Origin: Agathobaculum hominis
Lineage (GTDB): Bacteria > Bacillota > Clostridia > Oscillospirales > Butyricicoccaceae
NCBI RefSeq assembly: GCF_014288055.1
Contig: NZ_JACOPK010000010.1
Location: forward strand, 1-64,000
Direction of reading: 5' to 3'
DNA: 64,000 nt
The notes under the pieces were generated by a model. It did no database searches. It was not told the origin of the DNA and worked only from the letters and a program-made list of their open reading frames with translations. Position 1 is the first letter of the stretch. Every line of letters begins with the position of its first letter. The translations under genes were made by a program, and so were the position numbers. Shown one piece after another: positions 39,038 through 48,528 of the stretch.

Positions 39038-40159
39038 ATGCAGCCAAACAAGCATCGCACCTGGGCGGAGATCGACCTCGGTGCCATCGAACATAACTAC
39101 CGCGTCATCTGCGAGGCCGCGAAAGCGCCCGTGCTGTGCGTGGTCAAGGCGGACTGCTACGGCCACGGCGCTGTGCCGGTCGCAAACCGCCTGCAAAGCA
39201 TGGGCGCGCCGTATTTCGCGGTCGCGACCGTGCCGGAGGCAGTTGAACTGCGCGAAAACGGCATCGAAAAGCCGATCATTATCCTCGGCTACATCGACGC
39301 CGCGGATATGGACACTGTTGCGGAATACGGCATCACCGCGCCGGTCTACGACGAGGAGACCGCCGAGCTGCTGTCGGCGGCGGCCGTCCGCACGGGCCGC
39401 GACATCACCGTGCACTACAAGCTCGACACCGGCATGACCCGTATCGGCTTCCCGTCGTGGGAGCGCGAGGAGACCGTTCGCCGCATTCTCGAGTGCGCGA
39501 AAAAGCCGGGCCTCAGGAGCGAGGGCATCTTTACGCACTTCGCGGTGGCGGATGTGCCGTCGGGCGAGAAATACACCGAGATGCAGTATGACCGCTTCCG
39601 CGGCGTATGCGAGGGTCTGGCGGAGAACGGCCTTGACCTGCCGCTGCGCCACTGCGCGAACAGCGGCGCGATCCAGAGCTACAGGAAGATGCACTGCACG
39701 ATGACCCGCGCCGGCATCATCCTGTACGGCTACCGTCCGGATGCCTCGGTGCCGCCGGTGCTCGACCTGAAGCCCGCCATGACGGTCAAGGCGCGCGTGG
39801 TGCAGGTGCGCGACATTCCGGCGCACACGACCATCAGCTACGGCCGCACATTTGAGACCGGCGAGCCGACGCATATGGCGGTCGTTTCGGTCGGCTATGC
39901 AGACGGCTTTCTGCGCACGGGCTCGGGAAAGGCGCACGTTGTTCTGGACGGCAGGCTCGCGCCTGTCATGGGCCGCATCTGCATGGATATGTGCATGGTG
40001 CGCATCCCGGAGGGCGCGCAGGTGCACCGCGGCGACGAGGTCACGGTGTTCGGCCCGGGCGCGTGGACGGCGGAGGATGCCGCCGAGGCCGCCGGTACGA
40101 TCTCGTATGAGGTGCTGTGCGCGGTCAGCCGCCGCGTGCCGAGGTACTGCATCGGTTAA
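39038..40159 (+). CDS. alr: alanine racemase
   Basis: 373-aa PLP enzyme making D-alanine for peptidoglycan. The Schiff-base Lys is Lys37 in CVVKADCYGHGA (usual ADAYGHG). KLDTGMTRIGF, HCANSGAI, the catalytic Tyr in TISYGRTF (about 267), and GYADGFLR follow. SD AGGGGATGAAG before ATG 39038. If the lipoprotein upstream is GerS, this may be the sporulation-linked alr copy, but no second copy can be seen in the window. Confidence 0.95.
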   Translation: MQPNKHRTWAEIDLGAIEHNYRVICEAAKAPVLCVVKADCYGHGAVPVANRLQSMGAPYFAVATVPEAVELRENGIEKPIIILGYIDAADMDTVAEYGITAPVYDEETAELLSAAAVRTGRDITVHYKLDTGMTRIGFPSWEREETVRRILECAKKPGLRSEGIFTHFAVADVPSGEKYTEMQYDRFRGVCEGLAENGLDLPLRHCANSGAIQSYRKMHCTMTRAGIILYGYRPDASVPPVLDLKPAMTVKARVVQVRDIPAHTTISYGRTFETGEPTHMAVVSVGYADGFLRTGSGKAHVVLDGRLAPVMGRICMDMCMVRIPEGAQVHRGDEVTVFGPGAWTAEDAAEAAGTISYEVLCAVSRRVPRYCIG

Positions 40160-40173
40160 AATCGCATAGAATG

Positions 40174-40216
40174 AAGCGGGGAAGCAAATCTGCAAAATTG
40201 CATCCTCGCTTTTTTC
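40174..40216 (+). terminator. terminator between alr and mazF
   Basis: AAGCGGGGAAGCAA pairs imperfectly with TTGCATCCTCGCTT, T6 follows. Confidence 0.75.
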
Positions 40217-40304
40217 TGTTCCCGGCTATAATTTTCGCACAGCATGGGGACAATAGGTTTGCACCCGAAAGGGACGCGAATCTATGAGCGGAGAGTGACT
40301 GAAT

Positions 40305-40667
40305 ATGGACAGCAGCATTAAACGCGGCGATATTTACTATGCAGACCTCAGTCCGGTGGTCGGGAGCGAGCAGGGCGGAGTGCGTCCGGTGCTGATCGTG
40401 CAGAACAACGTCGGCAACCGGTACAGCCCTACCGTCATAGCCGCTGCCATTACATCGCAGGTGAACAAGGCGAAAATGCCGACGCATATTTCGCTCGGCG
40501 CACCGAACTACGGACTGACCAGGGACTCGATCATTCTGACCGAGCAGATCCGGACGCTCGATAAGCGCCGTCTGCGCGAAAAAATGGGTACGCTCGACGA
40601 GCGGGCGATGCGCCATGTGGATGAAGCACTGGCGGTCAGCTTCGGTCTGGGCAGCGTACAGGGCTGA
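40305..40667 (+). CDS. MazF/EndoA-type mRNA interferase
   Basis: 120-aa endoribonuclease toxin. IKRGDIYYADLSPVVGSEQGGVRPVLIVQNN (RGD start and Arg of the active site), IAAAITSQVNKAKMPTHI, DSIILTEQIRTLDKRRL fit the MazF/NdoA family. In Bacillus the toxin is preceded by the antitoxin gene ndoAI, downstream of alr; here the 145 bases between alr and mazF hold a terminator and no antitoxin ORF. A minimal ATG-AGC-GGA-GAG-TGA reading frame overlaps the SD (40284-40298). Confidence 0.92.
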   Translation: MDSSIKRGDIYYADLSPVVGSEQGGVRPVLIVQNNVGNRYSPTVIAAAITSQVNKAKMPTHISLGAPNYGLTRDSIILTEQIRTLDKRRLREKMGTLDERAMRHVDEALAVSFGLGSVQG

Positions 40668-40677
40668 GGTTCTAACA

Positions 40678-40722
40678 GAAAACGAGACCGCGTACCTTGT
40701 AATACGACGGTCTCGTTTTTCT
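40678..40722 (+). terminator. intrinsic terminator of mazF
   Basis: AAACGAGACCG/CGGTCTCGTTTTT stem with a T-rich tail. Confidence 0.85.
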
Positions 40723-40737
40723 TATGGGGGGATGTGC

Positions 40738-41286
40738 ATGCGGACGGCGGTGTATTTTGAAGGGCGGAGGGCAGGCTCGCTCGACTGGCGGCAGGAGCCC
40801 GGCGGCGTGCGCGCCGTGCTCGACTGCGAGCTCTGCTCTGCGTGCATCCTGCGCGTTTATGCGGAAACAGAGGGAGCCGCGCCGCTCTATGTCGGTCTGC
40901 CCGAGCCGCAGGGCGGCAGGCTGCGCCTTGCAAGGCGTCTGTCGGCCGAAACACTGCGGCAGGCCGGATGGACAGGGAAAGAACCGCTGCGCGTGTATCT
41001 GGCCGAGCGGCAGGAGCAGGCGCCGCGTGTCGAGCCGGAGAAACGTGCGCCGCGCACCGAGCCGCCGCGCACCGGGGACGCAGTGCTTGACGCGCTCATC
41101 GAGGCGGGCGCAGTCAGCGCGGAGCGGACGGAGAATGGGGTCTGTCTGTCCTGTCCGTTTTCGCCGCACGAGCCGTTCGCCCTCGCGCCGGCCTTCGTGC
41201 TGTGCCGCGCGGAGCAGGGGAGAGCGGTGCTCGACTGGAAAACAGAGGGCGCAGCCGAACCGGCTGCGCCCTCAGAAATGGATTGA
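40738..41286 (+). CDS. hypothetical protein
   Basis: 182-aa protein I do not recognise. The first ~90 residues alternate beta-like stretches with Arg and Cys (MRTAVYFEGRRAGSLDWRQ; CELCSACILRVYAE), then a Pro/Arg/Glu-rich linker (about 95-118) and a C-terminal segment with PFSPHEPFALAPAFVLCRAE. No signal peptide or membrane helix. ATG 40738 lies 6 bases after GGGGGG; ATG 40732 abuts it. It stands between the mazF terminator and the convergent DUF1015 gene, and no terminator separates it from that gene. Confidence 0.65.
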   Translation: MRTAVYFEGRRAGSLDWRQEPGGVRAVLDCELCSACILRVYAETEGAAPLYVGLPEPQGGRLRLARRLSAETLRQAGWTGKEPLRVYLAERQEQAPRVEPEKRAPRTEPPRTGDAVLDALIEAGAVSAERTENGVCLSCPFSPHEPFALAPAFVLCRAEQGRAVLDWKTEGAAEPAAPSEMD

Positions 41287-41289
41287 TTT

Positions 41290-42600
41290 TTACTTTACGA
41301 TAGCCTTTGCTTCGAGGTAGTAGCGCTTCTCGTGCGCTTCGCCCATGGAGAAGGTCTTGCGCGGCAGCACGCCGTCGAATACAACGCCGCGGAACAGGTC
41401 GTTCTTGGCGATGTCCGGCAGGATGAAGCCGAAGTTGCCCTTCTTCTCGGCGAGCGAGACGACAACGTCCGCGCCGTGAATAAAGTCGATCTTGACGTCC
41501 TTGTGCTCGGCGAGGAAGGCGTCCAGGCCGGTCTGGATGGTCGCGACCGGGATGGCCCACTTCGGGTCCTCGACAACGAATACGCCGTTCTTCTCTGCGG
41601 AGACGAACGGATAGAAGTGTGCGCCCTCGGTCTCCGGCGCGTTGTCCGCAACATATGCTTTGCAGCCCTGTGCCTCATAGAACGCGGTGAGAGACTTCAG
41701 CAGCTCCTCGCCGTCTACGCCGAACAGTGCGCGGTGGATCGGCTCGATGATGATGCTCTCGTCGTGGATGTTGACGATCTCCGCGAGCGCGAAGCGAGCC
41801 GGATGGTTTTCCTGCTCCTCGGGGGTCAGCCCCTTCTTGACCTCCTCCCAGTATGCCTTGGCGGTAGCCATGGAGTGGTTGCCGTCACCGACTGCGTAGG
41901 GGAGGAGCGCCTGCGCGTCCGTGCAGCCGTACTTCGCGTTGAAGGTCTCGCGGTCGCACAGCGCCTCCAGACCGCTCTCGATCGCGTCGGTGTCCTTGCC
42001 CTGCGGAATGAACCAGCCGGTGATATGGCCGCCGTTCTGCATGAGATCGGTATCATACAGCTTGGAAAAGGAGCCGGTCTTTTCGAACAGCGGCTCGATG
42101 ATCCTGCGGTCGGGGTCGTCGATGAGGATCATGATGTGCGGCAGCTCGAGGCAGGCGCCCTCGCGCACCTTCAGACGGGGCGGGATGCGCTCAACGACCG
42201 TCTTTTCGGTCGGGCGGATAAGAGATGCCGAGCCGGGGGTGTACTCGTAGGCCTCCAGGTCGACCGCGAGCACGATGCCGCGGCGCGGCGCCGAGCCGCC
42301 GGACCAGCGTTCGGTCAGTACTGCGCCGGCAGGCAGGGTGCGCAGCGTGCCGTCCTGCACGTACTGCTGCATGGTCTTGTGGATGCGCTCGATATGGGAC
42401 GCGACGTCTGCGTCCTCGAGATAGACCTCAGGCAGGGTCAGACGCAGCGTAGACGGTGCGTCGCCGACGATGCGGTCGGTCTCCGCCCAGTATTCGGGCT
42501 GAGAGGTGTACTGGTCACAGGCGATGACCGCCCATTTGGACAGGTCGGTGCCCTCGCGGGGCATCATGATTTCGGGAATTCGTGTGCAGCGATTTGCCAT
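41290..42600 (-). CDS. DUF1015 family protein
   Basis: 436-aa cytosolic protein of the DUF1015 family. MPREGTDLSKWAVIACDQYTSQPEYW near the N-terminus, ILIDDPDRRIIEPLFE in the middle, and VGDGNHSMATAKAYWEE (about 225-241) are the family's conserved blocks. The reaction is unknown to me; the invariant DGNHS segment suggests an enzyme. Start ATG 42600 follows AAGGAGG; the frame extends upstream without homology. Divergent from ptsI. Confidence 0.88.
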   Translation of the reverse strand: MANRCTRIPEIMMPREGTDLSKWAVIACDQYTSQPEYWAETDRIVGDAPSTLRLTLPEVYLEDADVASHIERIHKTMQQYVQDGTLRTLPAGAVLTERWSGGSAPRRGIVLAVDLEAYEYTPGSASLIRPTEKTVVERIPPRLKVREGACLELPHIMILIDDPDRRIIEPLFEKTGSFSKLYDTDLMQNGGHITGWFIPQGKDTDAIESGLEALCDRETFNAKYGCTDAQALLPYAVGDGNHSMATAKAYWEEVKKGLTPEEQENHPARFALAEIVNIHDESIIIEPIHRALFGVDGEELLKSLTAFYEAQGCKAYVADNAPETEGAHFYPFVSAEKNGVFVVEDPKWAIPVATIQTGLDAFLAEHKDVKIDFIHGADVVVSLAEKKGNFGFILPDIAKNDLFRGVVFDGVLPRKTFSMGEAHEKRYYLEAKAIVK

Positions 42601-42714
42601 TGGGATAGTCCTCCTTACAGGGATAACATATGTCTTTAGTATAGCAGAAAATCCGCGATATGGCACAGAAAATATCGAAGGATGCAACATTTTTTTGAGA
42701 ATGCTCAGATGCAC

Positions 42715-42743
42715 TTGACGAAAACGACAATATAACGTACAAT
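42715..42743 (+). promoter_or_regulatory. promoter of ptsI
   Basis: TTGACG (42715-42720), 17 bases, TACAAT (42738-42743). Confidence 0.7.
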
Positions 42744-42809
42744 TAGAGTGGTAAAATTGTAAGGAATTACAGGAAAGACAAGACGCATGAGAGTGGAGGA
42801 AGGAAAGAT

Positions 42810-44525
42810 ATGTTGAAAATCAAGGCGATCGGCGTTTCCGAGGGTCTCGCGCGCGCAAAGGCGCTCGTGATCCGGGACGTCGACCTGACTGTGGTAAGAA
42901 ATACGGTCACGGACATCGAAGCGGAGCAGCAGCGCGCACTGGAGGCGGTCGAAAACGCCAAGGCGCAGATCGCGGCGCTGCGGGACGAGACCGAGAAGAA
43001 TATCGGCCCGAAGGAGGCGGAGATCTTTGACGCGCATCTGATGATGCTCGAGGACCCGGATTTCGTCGAGGGCATGACGAATGAGATCGCAGACGAGAGC
43101 GTGTGCGCGGAGTTTGCGTGCATGGTCAACTGCGAGAATTTTCAGGCGATGTTCCGCGCGATGGATGACGAGTATATGCAGGCGCGCGCCGCCGACATCG
43201 GCGATATTTCGATGCGCGTGCTCAAAAACCTCAAGGGCATCGCGGAAAATCCGCTCGACACGATCACCGAGCCGTGCATCGTCGTCGCGAACGATCTCAC
43301 GCCGTCGGATACCGCGAAGATGGGCGGCAAGCCGGTCGTCGGCTTTATCACGAAGATCGGCGGCCGCACGAGCCATTCGGCCATCATGGCGCGTTCGATG
43401 GGCATTCCGGCGGTCGTCGGTGCGGGCGAAAAGCTCGACCCGATCGAGGACGGCATGGAGCTGCTGATCGACGGCGCAGCCGGCGAGCTGATCGCACAGC
43501 CGGACGAGGAGACGCTCGTGAAGTTCGCGGAAAAGAAGGCGAAGGATGATGAGCGCCGCGCAATGCTCGCGGCGTTCCGGGACCGTCCGGGCGAGACGAG
43601 CGACGGCCGCCGCATCATCATCGAGGGCAACATCGGCACGCCGGGCGACGCGGTGCGCGTCATGGAGCTGGGCGGCGAGGGTGTCGGCCTGTTCCGCTCG
43701 GAATTCCTGTTCATGGACCGTCCCGATCTGCCGAGCGAGGAGGAGCAGTTCCAGGCGTATAAAAAGGCGGTCGAGACCATGGACGGCCGTCCGGTCATCA
43801 TCCGCACGCTCGACATCGGCGGCGACAAGGAGGTTCCGGCGCTCGATCTGGAAAAGGAGCAGAATCCGTTCCTCGGCTACCGCGCCATCCGTATCTGCCT
43901 CGACCGCACCGACCTGTTCCTCGTACAGCTGCGCGCGCTGCTGCGCGCCGCCCGGTACGGCGACCTGCGCATCATGTTCCCGATGATCTCGTCGGTCGAC
44001 GAGCTGCGCAACGCGAAGCAGGTGCTCCGCGAGGCGAGGGATCTGCTCGACGCAGAGGGCGTAGACTATAACCCGAACGTCAAGGTCGGCATCATGGTCG
44101 AAATCCCGGTCGCGGCGGTCTGCGCGGATGTGCTCGCGCAGGAGGCGGACTTTTTCTCCATCGGCACGAACGACCTCATTCAGTATTCGTGCGCGGTCGA
44201 CCGCATCAACGAGAAGATCTCGTACCTCTACCGTCCGCTCCATCCGGGCGTGCTGCGGCTGATCGCCATGACCGCGAAGGCGGCGAACGAAAACGGCATC
44301 GAGTGCGGCGTGTGCGGCGAGATGGCTGGCACGCCGGGCATGGCGAGCGTGCTGTGCGGTCTGGGCGTGACCAATCTGTCCATGTCGGCGTCCGCGATGC
44401 CGGCGGCCAAGGCAGACCTTGCGGCGCATTCGTATGCGGAGTGCCGCGAGCTGGCGCAGAGGCTGTTGAAAACCGCAAGCGCGGAGGAGGCGGAGGATAT
44501 CTTCGCGGAGTGGCGCGGCGAATAA
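42810..44525 (+). CDS. ptsI: PTS enzyme I (phosphoenolpyruvate-protein phosphotransferase)
   Basis: 571-aa cytosolic first enzyme of the sugar phosphotransferase system; it passes phosphate from PEP to HPr. The phosphorylated His is in GGRTSHSAIMARSMGIPAVVG (about residue 188). LFRSEFLFMDR, RTLDIGGDKEVPAL, MFPMISSVDEL, and GTNDLIQYSCAVDR (PEP/Mg site) plus CGEMAGTPGM with the active-site Cys complete the set. SD GGAGGAAGG. No HPr gene is adjacent; single-gene unit with terminator. Confidence 0.96.
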   Translation: MLKIKAIGVSEGLARAKALVIRDVDLTVVRNTVTDIEAEQQRALEAVENAKAQIAALRDETEKNIGPKEAEIFDAHLMMLEDPDFVEGMTNEIADESVCAEFACMVNCENFQAMFRAMDDEYMQARAADIGDISMRVLKNLKGIAENPLDTITEPCIVVANDLTPSDTAKMGGKPVVGFITKIGGRTSHSAIMARSMGIPAVVGAGEKLDPIEDGMELLIDGAAGELIAQPDEETLVKFAEKKAKDDERRAMLAAFRDRPGETSDGRRIIIEGNIGTPGDAVRVMELGGEGVGLFRSEFLFMDRPDLPSEEEQFQAYKKAVETMDGRPVIIRTLDIGGDKEVPALDLEKEQNPFLGYRAIRICLDRTDLFLVQLRALLRAARYGDLRIMFPMISSVDELRNAKQVLREARDLLDAEGVDYNPNVKVGIMVEIPVAAVCADVLAQEADFFSIGTNDLIQYSCAVDRINEKISYLYRPLHPGVLRLIAMTAKAANENGIECGVCGEMAGTPGMASVLCGLGVTNLSMSASAMPAAKADLAAHSYAECRELAQRLLKTASAEEAEDIFAEWRGE

Positions 44526-44539
44526 GCATATAACACAGG

Positions 44540-44583
44540 AAAGACCATCCGGAACCGAAAAAAACGGCCCGGATGGTCTTTTT
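44540..44583 (+). terminator. intrinsic terminator of ptsI
   Basis: AAAGACCATCCGG/CCGGATGGTCTTT stem, T5 tail. Confidence 0.9.
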
Positions 44584-44642
44584 ATGTATAGATTTCTTAT
44601 AGACGGCATATACTGGACTGTCAGCCGGAGGGAGGAAGGAAC

Positions 44643-45227
44643 ATGGGAGAGGAGAAAAGCGCGCGGTATACCATCATTCTCGGCGTCTGCCTGCTGCTGT
44701 GCCTGCTGATGCTCGGCAGGATGCTGGTCGGGCGGTCGGAGAGCGAAGCGCCGCCGGACGGCACCGAACCGGTCGAGACCGTGCCCGAGGAGCAGCAGGA
44801 GCCGCAGCTCTCGCTTGTGATGACGATGAGCGAGAGTGATCTGGCGAATTTCCTGCTGCAATACCTGCCGTTTACGCCGCGCGGCCTTGCGGTAAGCATC
44901 GGGGCGGACGAAACCGCGTCGATGTCCATGAGTGTCGACAGGGCGGAGCTGGAGGAGAGCGGTCTGCTCACCGGCCATTTCCGCGCCGCGGCGCAGCTGC
45001 TGCCCGAGCGGTGCTCGCTTGCCGGTAAATGGGGCGTCCGGGCGGAGCAGGGCAGGCTGCAGTTTACCTGCCTGAGCGCGCAGCTGAACGATGCTGACCT
45101 GCCGCAGACGGCGGCGGAGCTTGTGACGGACGCCATGGCGAATGCGCTGAACCGCAAGCTCGAAGAGCTGAATGTCGCGCCGCAGCGCCTTGCATGGAGC
45201 GACGGCGAGATAGAGATCTATGCATGA
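44643..45227 (+). CDS. hypothetical membrane-anchored protein
   Basis: 194-aa protein with one N-terminal membrane helix (IILGVCLLLCLLMLGRMLV, about residues 11-29), a short acidic/Pro linker (EAPPDGTEPVETVPEEQQEP) and an extracellular domain of about 130 residues with regular hydrophobic strands and helices. It recalls YpmS-like DUF2140 proteins in layout, but I cannot confirm the family. SD GGAGGGAGG. Convergent with the NlpC/P60 gene, with a shared terminator. Confidence 0.7.
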   Translation: MGEEKSARYTIILGVCLLLCLLMLGRMLVGRSESEAPPDGTEPVETVPEEQQEPQLSLVMTMSESDLANFLLQYLPFTPRGLAVSIGADETASMSMSVDRAELEESGLLTGHFRAAAQLLPERCSLAGKWGVRAEQGRLQFTCLSAQLNDADLPQTAAELVTDAMANALNRKLEELNVAPQRLAWSDGEIEIYA

Positions 45228-45259
45228 AAAAAGCACCGGCCTCGAAGGAGGTCGGTGCA
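45227..45259 (-). terminator. terminator of NlpC/P60 gene
   Basis: Minus-strand GCACCGACCTC/GAGGCCGGTGC stem followed by T6, overlapping the stop codon of the plus-strand gene. Confidence 0.8.
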
Positions 45260-45269
45260 GATTGTTCCA

Positions 45270-46382
45270 TCAGTCGAAGATCACGCGGCCGCCGCCCTGG
45301 AAACGGGTAGCGTAGGAGCCGCTGAGCGAGTCATACTTGACGACGTCGCCGGTGTGCGGTGCGTGGATGAACTGGCCGTCGCCGACATAGATGCCGACAT
45401 GGCTGATCGAGTAAGCACTGCTGCCGAAGAATACCAGATCGCCCGGCAGAAGCTCGTCACGGGAGACGCGGGTCGTGGTGTCGAACTGCGCCTGCGCCAC
45501 GCGCTCGATCGAGCAGACCGTGTTCTTGTAGACGTAGGACGTAAAGCCGGAGCAGTCAAAACCGGACGGGGTGCTGCCGCCGTAGACATACGGAACGCCG
45601 AGGAACTTCGCGGCGTAATCCAGAACTGCGGTGCGCTTTGCGCTCAGACCGGAGTAGGATGCCATGTTGGCGGACGAGGATACCGAAGTGGTTATGTAGT
45701 CGGCCTTGATGTAGCCGGACTTGCCGTTAACCGAAACCTTGTACCAGCCGTTCTCCTTGGCGCCCAGCGTAACGGCGGTGCCGTTTGCGAGGGATGCCAG
45801 AATACCGGACGAGGTGTTCGCCTCGGCGCGGAGATTGACGGTCGAGGAGCAGGATACCTTGCCTGCGGTGGCCGCCGGAGCGGACGCCGTGGTGCCGGCG
45901 GAAGCGGAAGAGCTGCTTACCTGAACATAGTCCGGGTGAACGTAGCCGGTCTTGCCGTTAACCGAAACCTTGTACCAGCCGCCGCTGACACCCGTGATGG
46001 TGACGGCAGTGCCGTTCGACAGGGACGTGAGAATGCTGGACGAGGTGTTCGCTTCGCTTCTGAGGTTGACGGTAGAAGAGCAGGTGATCTTGCCGGAGCC
46101 GACGGAGAAGTCGGTCGCGGTCGTGCCGGTCAGGTAAGAGCCGCTTACGTAGCCTTCCTTGCCGTCAACGATCACCTTGTACCATTCGCTGCTGTTGTTC
46201 GTTACCGCTACGGTCGTGCCCTGAGAGAGCGTCGCAATGACGCTGCCGCCGGGTGCAGAACGCAGGTAAAGCGAATCTGCCTTGACCTTGGCCTGATACA
46301 CAGCCAGCGAGCTGGGGAGCAGCATGGATGCGGTCAGTGCACCGGAAACGAGCAGTCGAAACAGTGTTTTGGTGGATTTCAT
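45270..46382 (-). CDS. secreted SH3 - NlpC/P60 peptidoglycan endopeptidase
   Basis: 370-aa exported cell-wall hydrolase. A signal peptide (LFRLLVSGALTASMLLPSSLA) is followed by three bacterial SH3 repeats, each starting like VNLRSEANTSSSILTSLSNG, with Ser/Ala linkers. The C-terminal NlpC/P60 domain (about 255-370) has TPSGFDCSGFTSYVYK (catalytic Cys), LPGDLVFFGSSAYSISHVGIYVGDGQFIHAP (His) and a third polar residue. It cleaves D-gamma-Glu-diamino acid links in stem peptides. SD ACGGAGG before the ATG. It lies 46 bases after a small conserved gene with which it shares a promoter carrying WalR-type boxes. Confidence 0.93.
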   Translation of the reverse strand: MKSTKTLFRLLVSGALTASMLLPSSLAVYQAKVKADSLYLRSAPGGSVIATLSQGTTVAVTNNSSEWYKVIVDGKEGYVSGSYLTGTTATDFSVGSGKITCSSTVNLRSEANTSSSILTSLSNGTAVTITGVSGGWYKVSVNGKTGYVHPDYVQVSSSSASAGTTASAPAATAGKVSCSSTVNLRAEANTSSGILASLANGTAVTLGAKENGWYKVSVNGKSGYIKADYITTSVSSSANMASYSGLSAKRTAVLDYAAKFLGVPYVYGGSTPSGFDCSGFTSYVYKNTVCSIERVAQAQFDTTTRVSRDELLPGDLVFFGSSAYSISHVGIYVGDGQFIHAPHTGDVVKYDSLSGSYATRFQGGGRVIFD

Positions 46383-46428
46383 AATAAGCCTCCGTTTTTA
46401 GTCGGAAAGTTGTGCGCCGTTGAGCCGC

Positions 46429-46728
46429 TTATCTGCTGCCCAGTGCGCGGTCGAGCCAGATCGAGGCGATGTCCATCGCGCTCCACAGGCTGTTCTTCTC
46501 GGTTTTCTTTACGATACGGTCCTTGTTGCGGACGTTCGCGCCGGTCTGCTGAAGCTGTACGGAAACACGCTTTGCAACCGGAAGATCCTTCATGTCAGCG
46601 GAGTCAAGGATCTGCATCATGATGATATGGGAGTCACTCATCGAACCGTAGTAGATGATGTTGTCCTTACGCATCAGAGGATGTCCCTTGTATTCCAGAA
46701 GGTCATTCTTCTTGCTGGTGGTAGGCAT
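46429..46728 (-). CDS. conserved small protein upstream of NlpC/P60 endopeptidase
   Basis: 99-aa protein, no signal or membrane segment. The sequence NDLLEYKGHPLMRKDNIIYYG - SDSHIIMMQIL - VAKRVSVQLQ - KDRIVKKTEKNSLWSAMDIASIWLDRAL has the look of a conserved clostridial family I have seen without a function. ATG 46728 lies 8 bases after AAGGAG; a GTG three codons upstream abuts the SD. First gene of an operon with the endopeptidase, so a link to the cell envelope is inferred from context only. Confidence 0.75.
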   Translation of the reverse strand: MPTTSKKNDLLEYKGHPLMRKDNIIYYGSMSDSHIIMMQILDSADMKDLPVAKRVSVQLQQTGANVRNKDRIVKKTEKNSLWSAMDIASIWLDRALGSR

Positions 46729-46756
46729 TTTCTGCACTCCTTATAGTCTGCACATA

Positions 46757-46797
46757 GTTACAAAATGGTTACATTTCAAAGTTACATTACGGTTACA
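46757..46797 (-). promoter_or_regulatory. two WalR (YycF)-type boxes
   Basis: On the minus strand TGTAAC-N5-TGTAAC occurs twice (46797-46781 and 46773-46757), an exact fit to the WalR consensus TGTWAH-N5-TGTWAH. The first box touches the -10 and spans the expected start of transcription; the second lies just downstream. That placement predicts repression. Confidence 0.72.
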
Positions 46798-46825
46798 GTA
46801 TAACACGCTGATATAGCTTTGTCAA
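46797..46825 (-). promoter_or_regulatory. promoter of small-protein/NlpC operon
   Basis: Minus strand TTGACA (46825-46820), 17 bases, TATACT (46802-46797). Confidence 0.85.
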
Positions 46826-47018
46826 ATGTTCTTTTTCAAAATGTCATAAAAGTTCCTTAAAACCGCAAAAGCAAACGTTTTCGACCGGTTTTGCGTGATG
46901 CGCCGGAGGGTATACGAAACGTAATACAGGAAAAATGCACAGCGGAAGGGTTACAGATGCGCCTGTTCACAAAAATGTAACAATTACCCGAAACGCCGTT
47001 CCGAGCACCGCCGCGCTC

Positions 47019-47047
47019 TTCACTCTTTCCCGTGTTTGTGCTACAAT
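47019..47047 (+). promoter_or_regulatory. promoter of mtaB
   Basis: TTCACT (47019-47024), 17 bases, TACAAT (47042-47047). The H1-type hairpin at 47072 would be at the 5' end of its transcript. Confidence 0.5.
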
Positions 47048-47071
47048 AAACAGAAGCAAGAATGAAGAGAA

Positions 47072-47103
47072 GTCTGTCGGAAAAACGCAGTTTTTCGACA
47101 GGC
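47072..47103 (-). repeat. H1-type hairpin repeat in the mtaB leader
   Basis: CTGTCGGAAAAAC-GCA-GTTTTTCGACAG is nearly identical to H1 of the element at 36327-36351 (plus-strand sense), differing mainly in the loop. It stands alone between a promoter and the SD of mtaB. Confidence 0.65.
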
Positions 47104-47122
47104 TTATGAAGAGGAGTACGGC

Positions 47123-48400
<1,278 letters not shown>

Positions 48401-48406
48401 TGCGAT

Positions 48407-48436
48407 TGCCGGCGAAACGTCAGCTTCGCGACAGTC
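48407..48436 (+). repeat. H1-type hairpin repeat after mtaB
   Basis: TTGCCGGCGAAAC-GTCA-GCTTCGCGACAG, same family as the H1 hairpin at 978-1002, with an imperfect inner stem, a few bases after the mtaB stop. Confidence 0.5.
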
Positions 48437-48465
48437 AGTAACCAAAGCGGAGCCTCCTCCATAGA

Positions 48466-48504
48466 ATGAAGTGTAAGCGGTGCGGCGCAGGAGCCGCGCG
48501 CTGA
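48466..48504 (+). CDS. possible 12-residue leader peptide
   Basis: An ATG-initiated frame, MKCKRCGAGAAR, ends 24 bases before the next start codon. It contains a CxxC pair, and AGAATGA/TCATTCT around it can form a hairpin. A good SD is lacking (CGGAG 13 bases upstream), so translation is doubtful. Confidence 0.2.
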   Translation: MKCKRCGAGAAR

Positions 48505-48528
48505 TCATTCTGACAGGAGGAAATACAC

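Noticed and set aside
42705..45236. 843-codon minus-strand frame opposite ptsI and the following gene
   Set aside because: Shadow frame; crosses the ptsI terminator and promoter.
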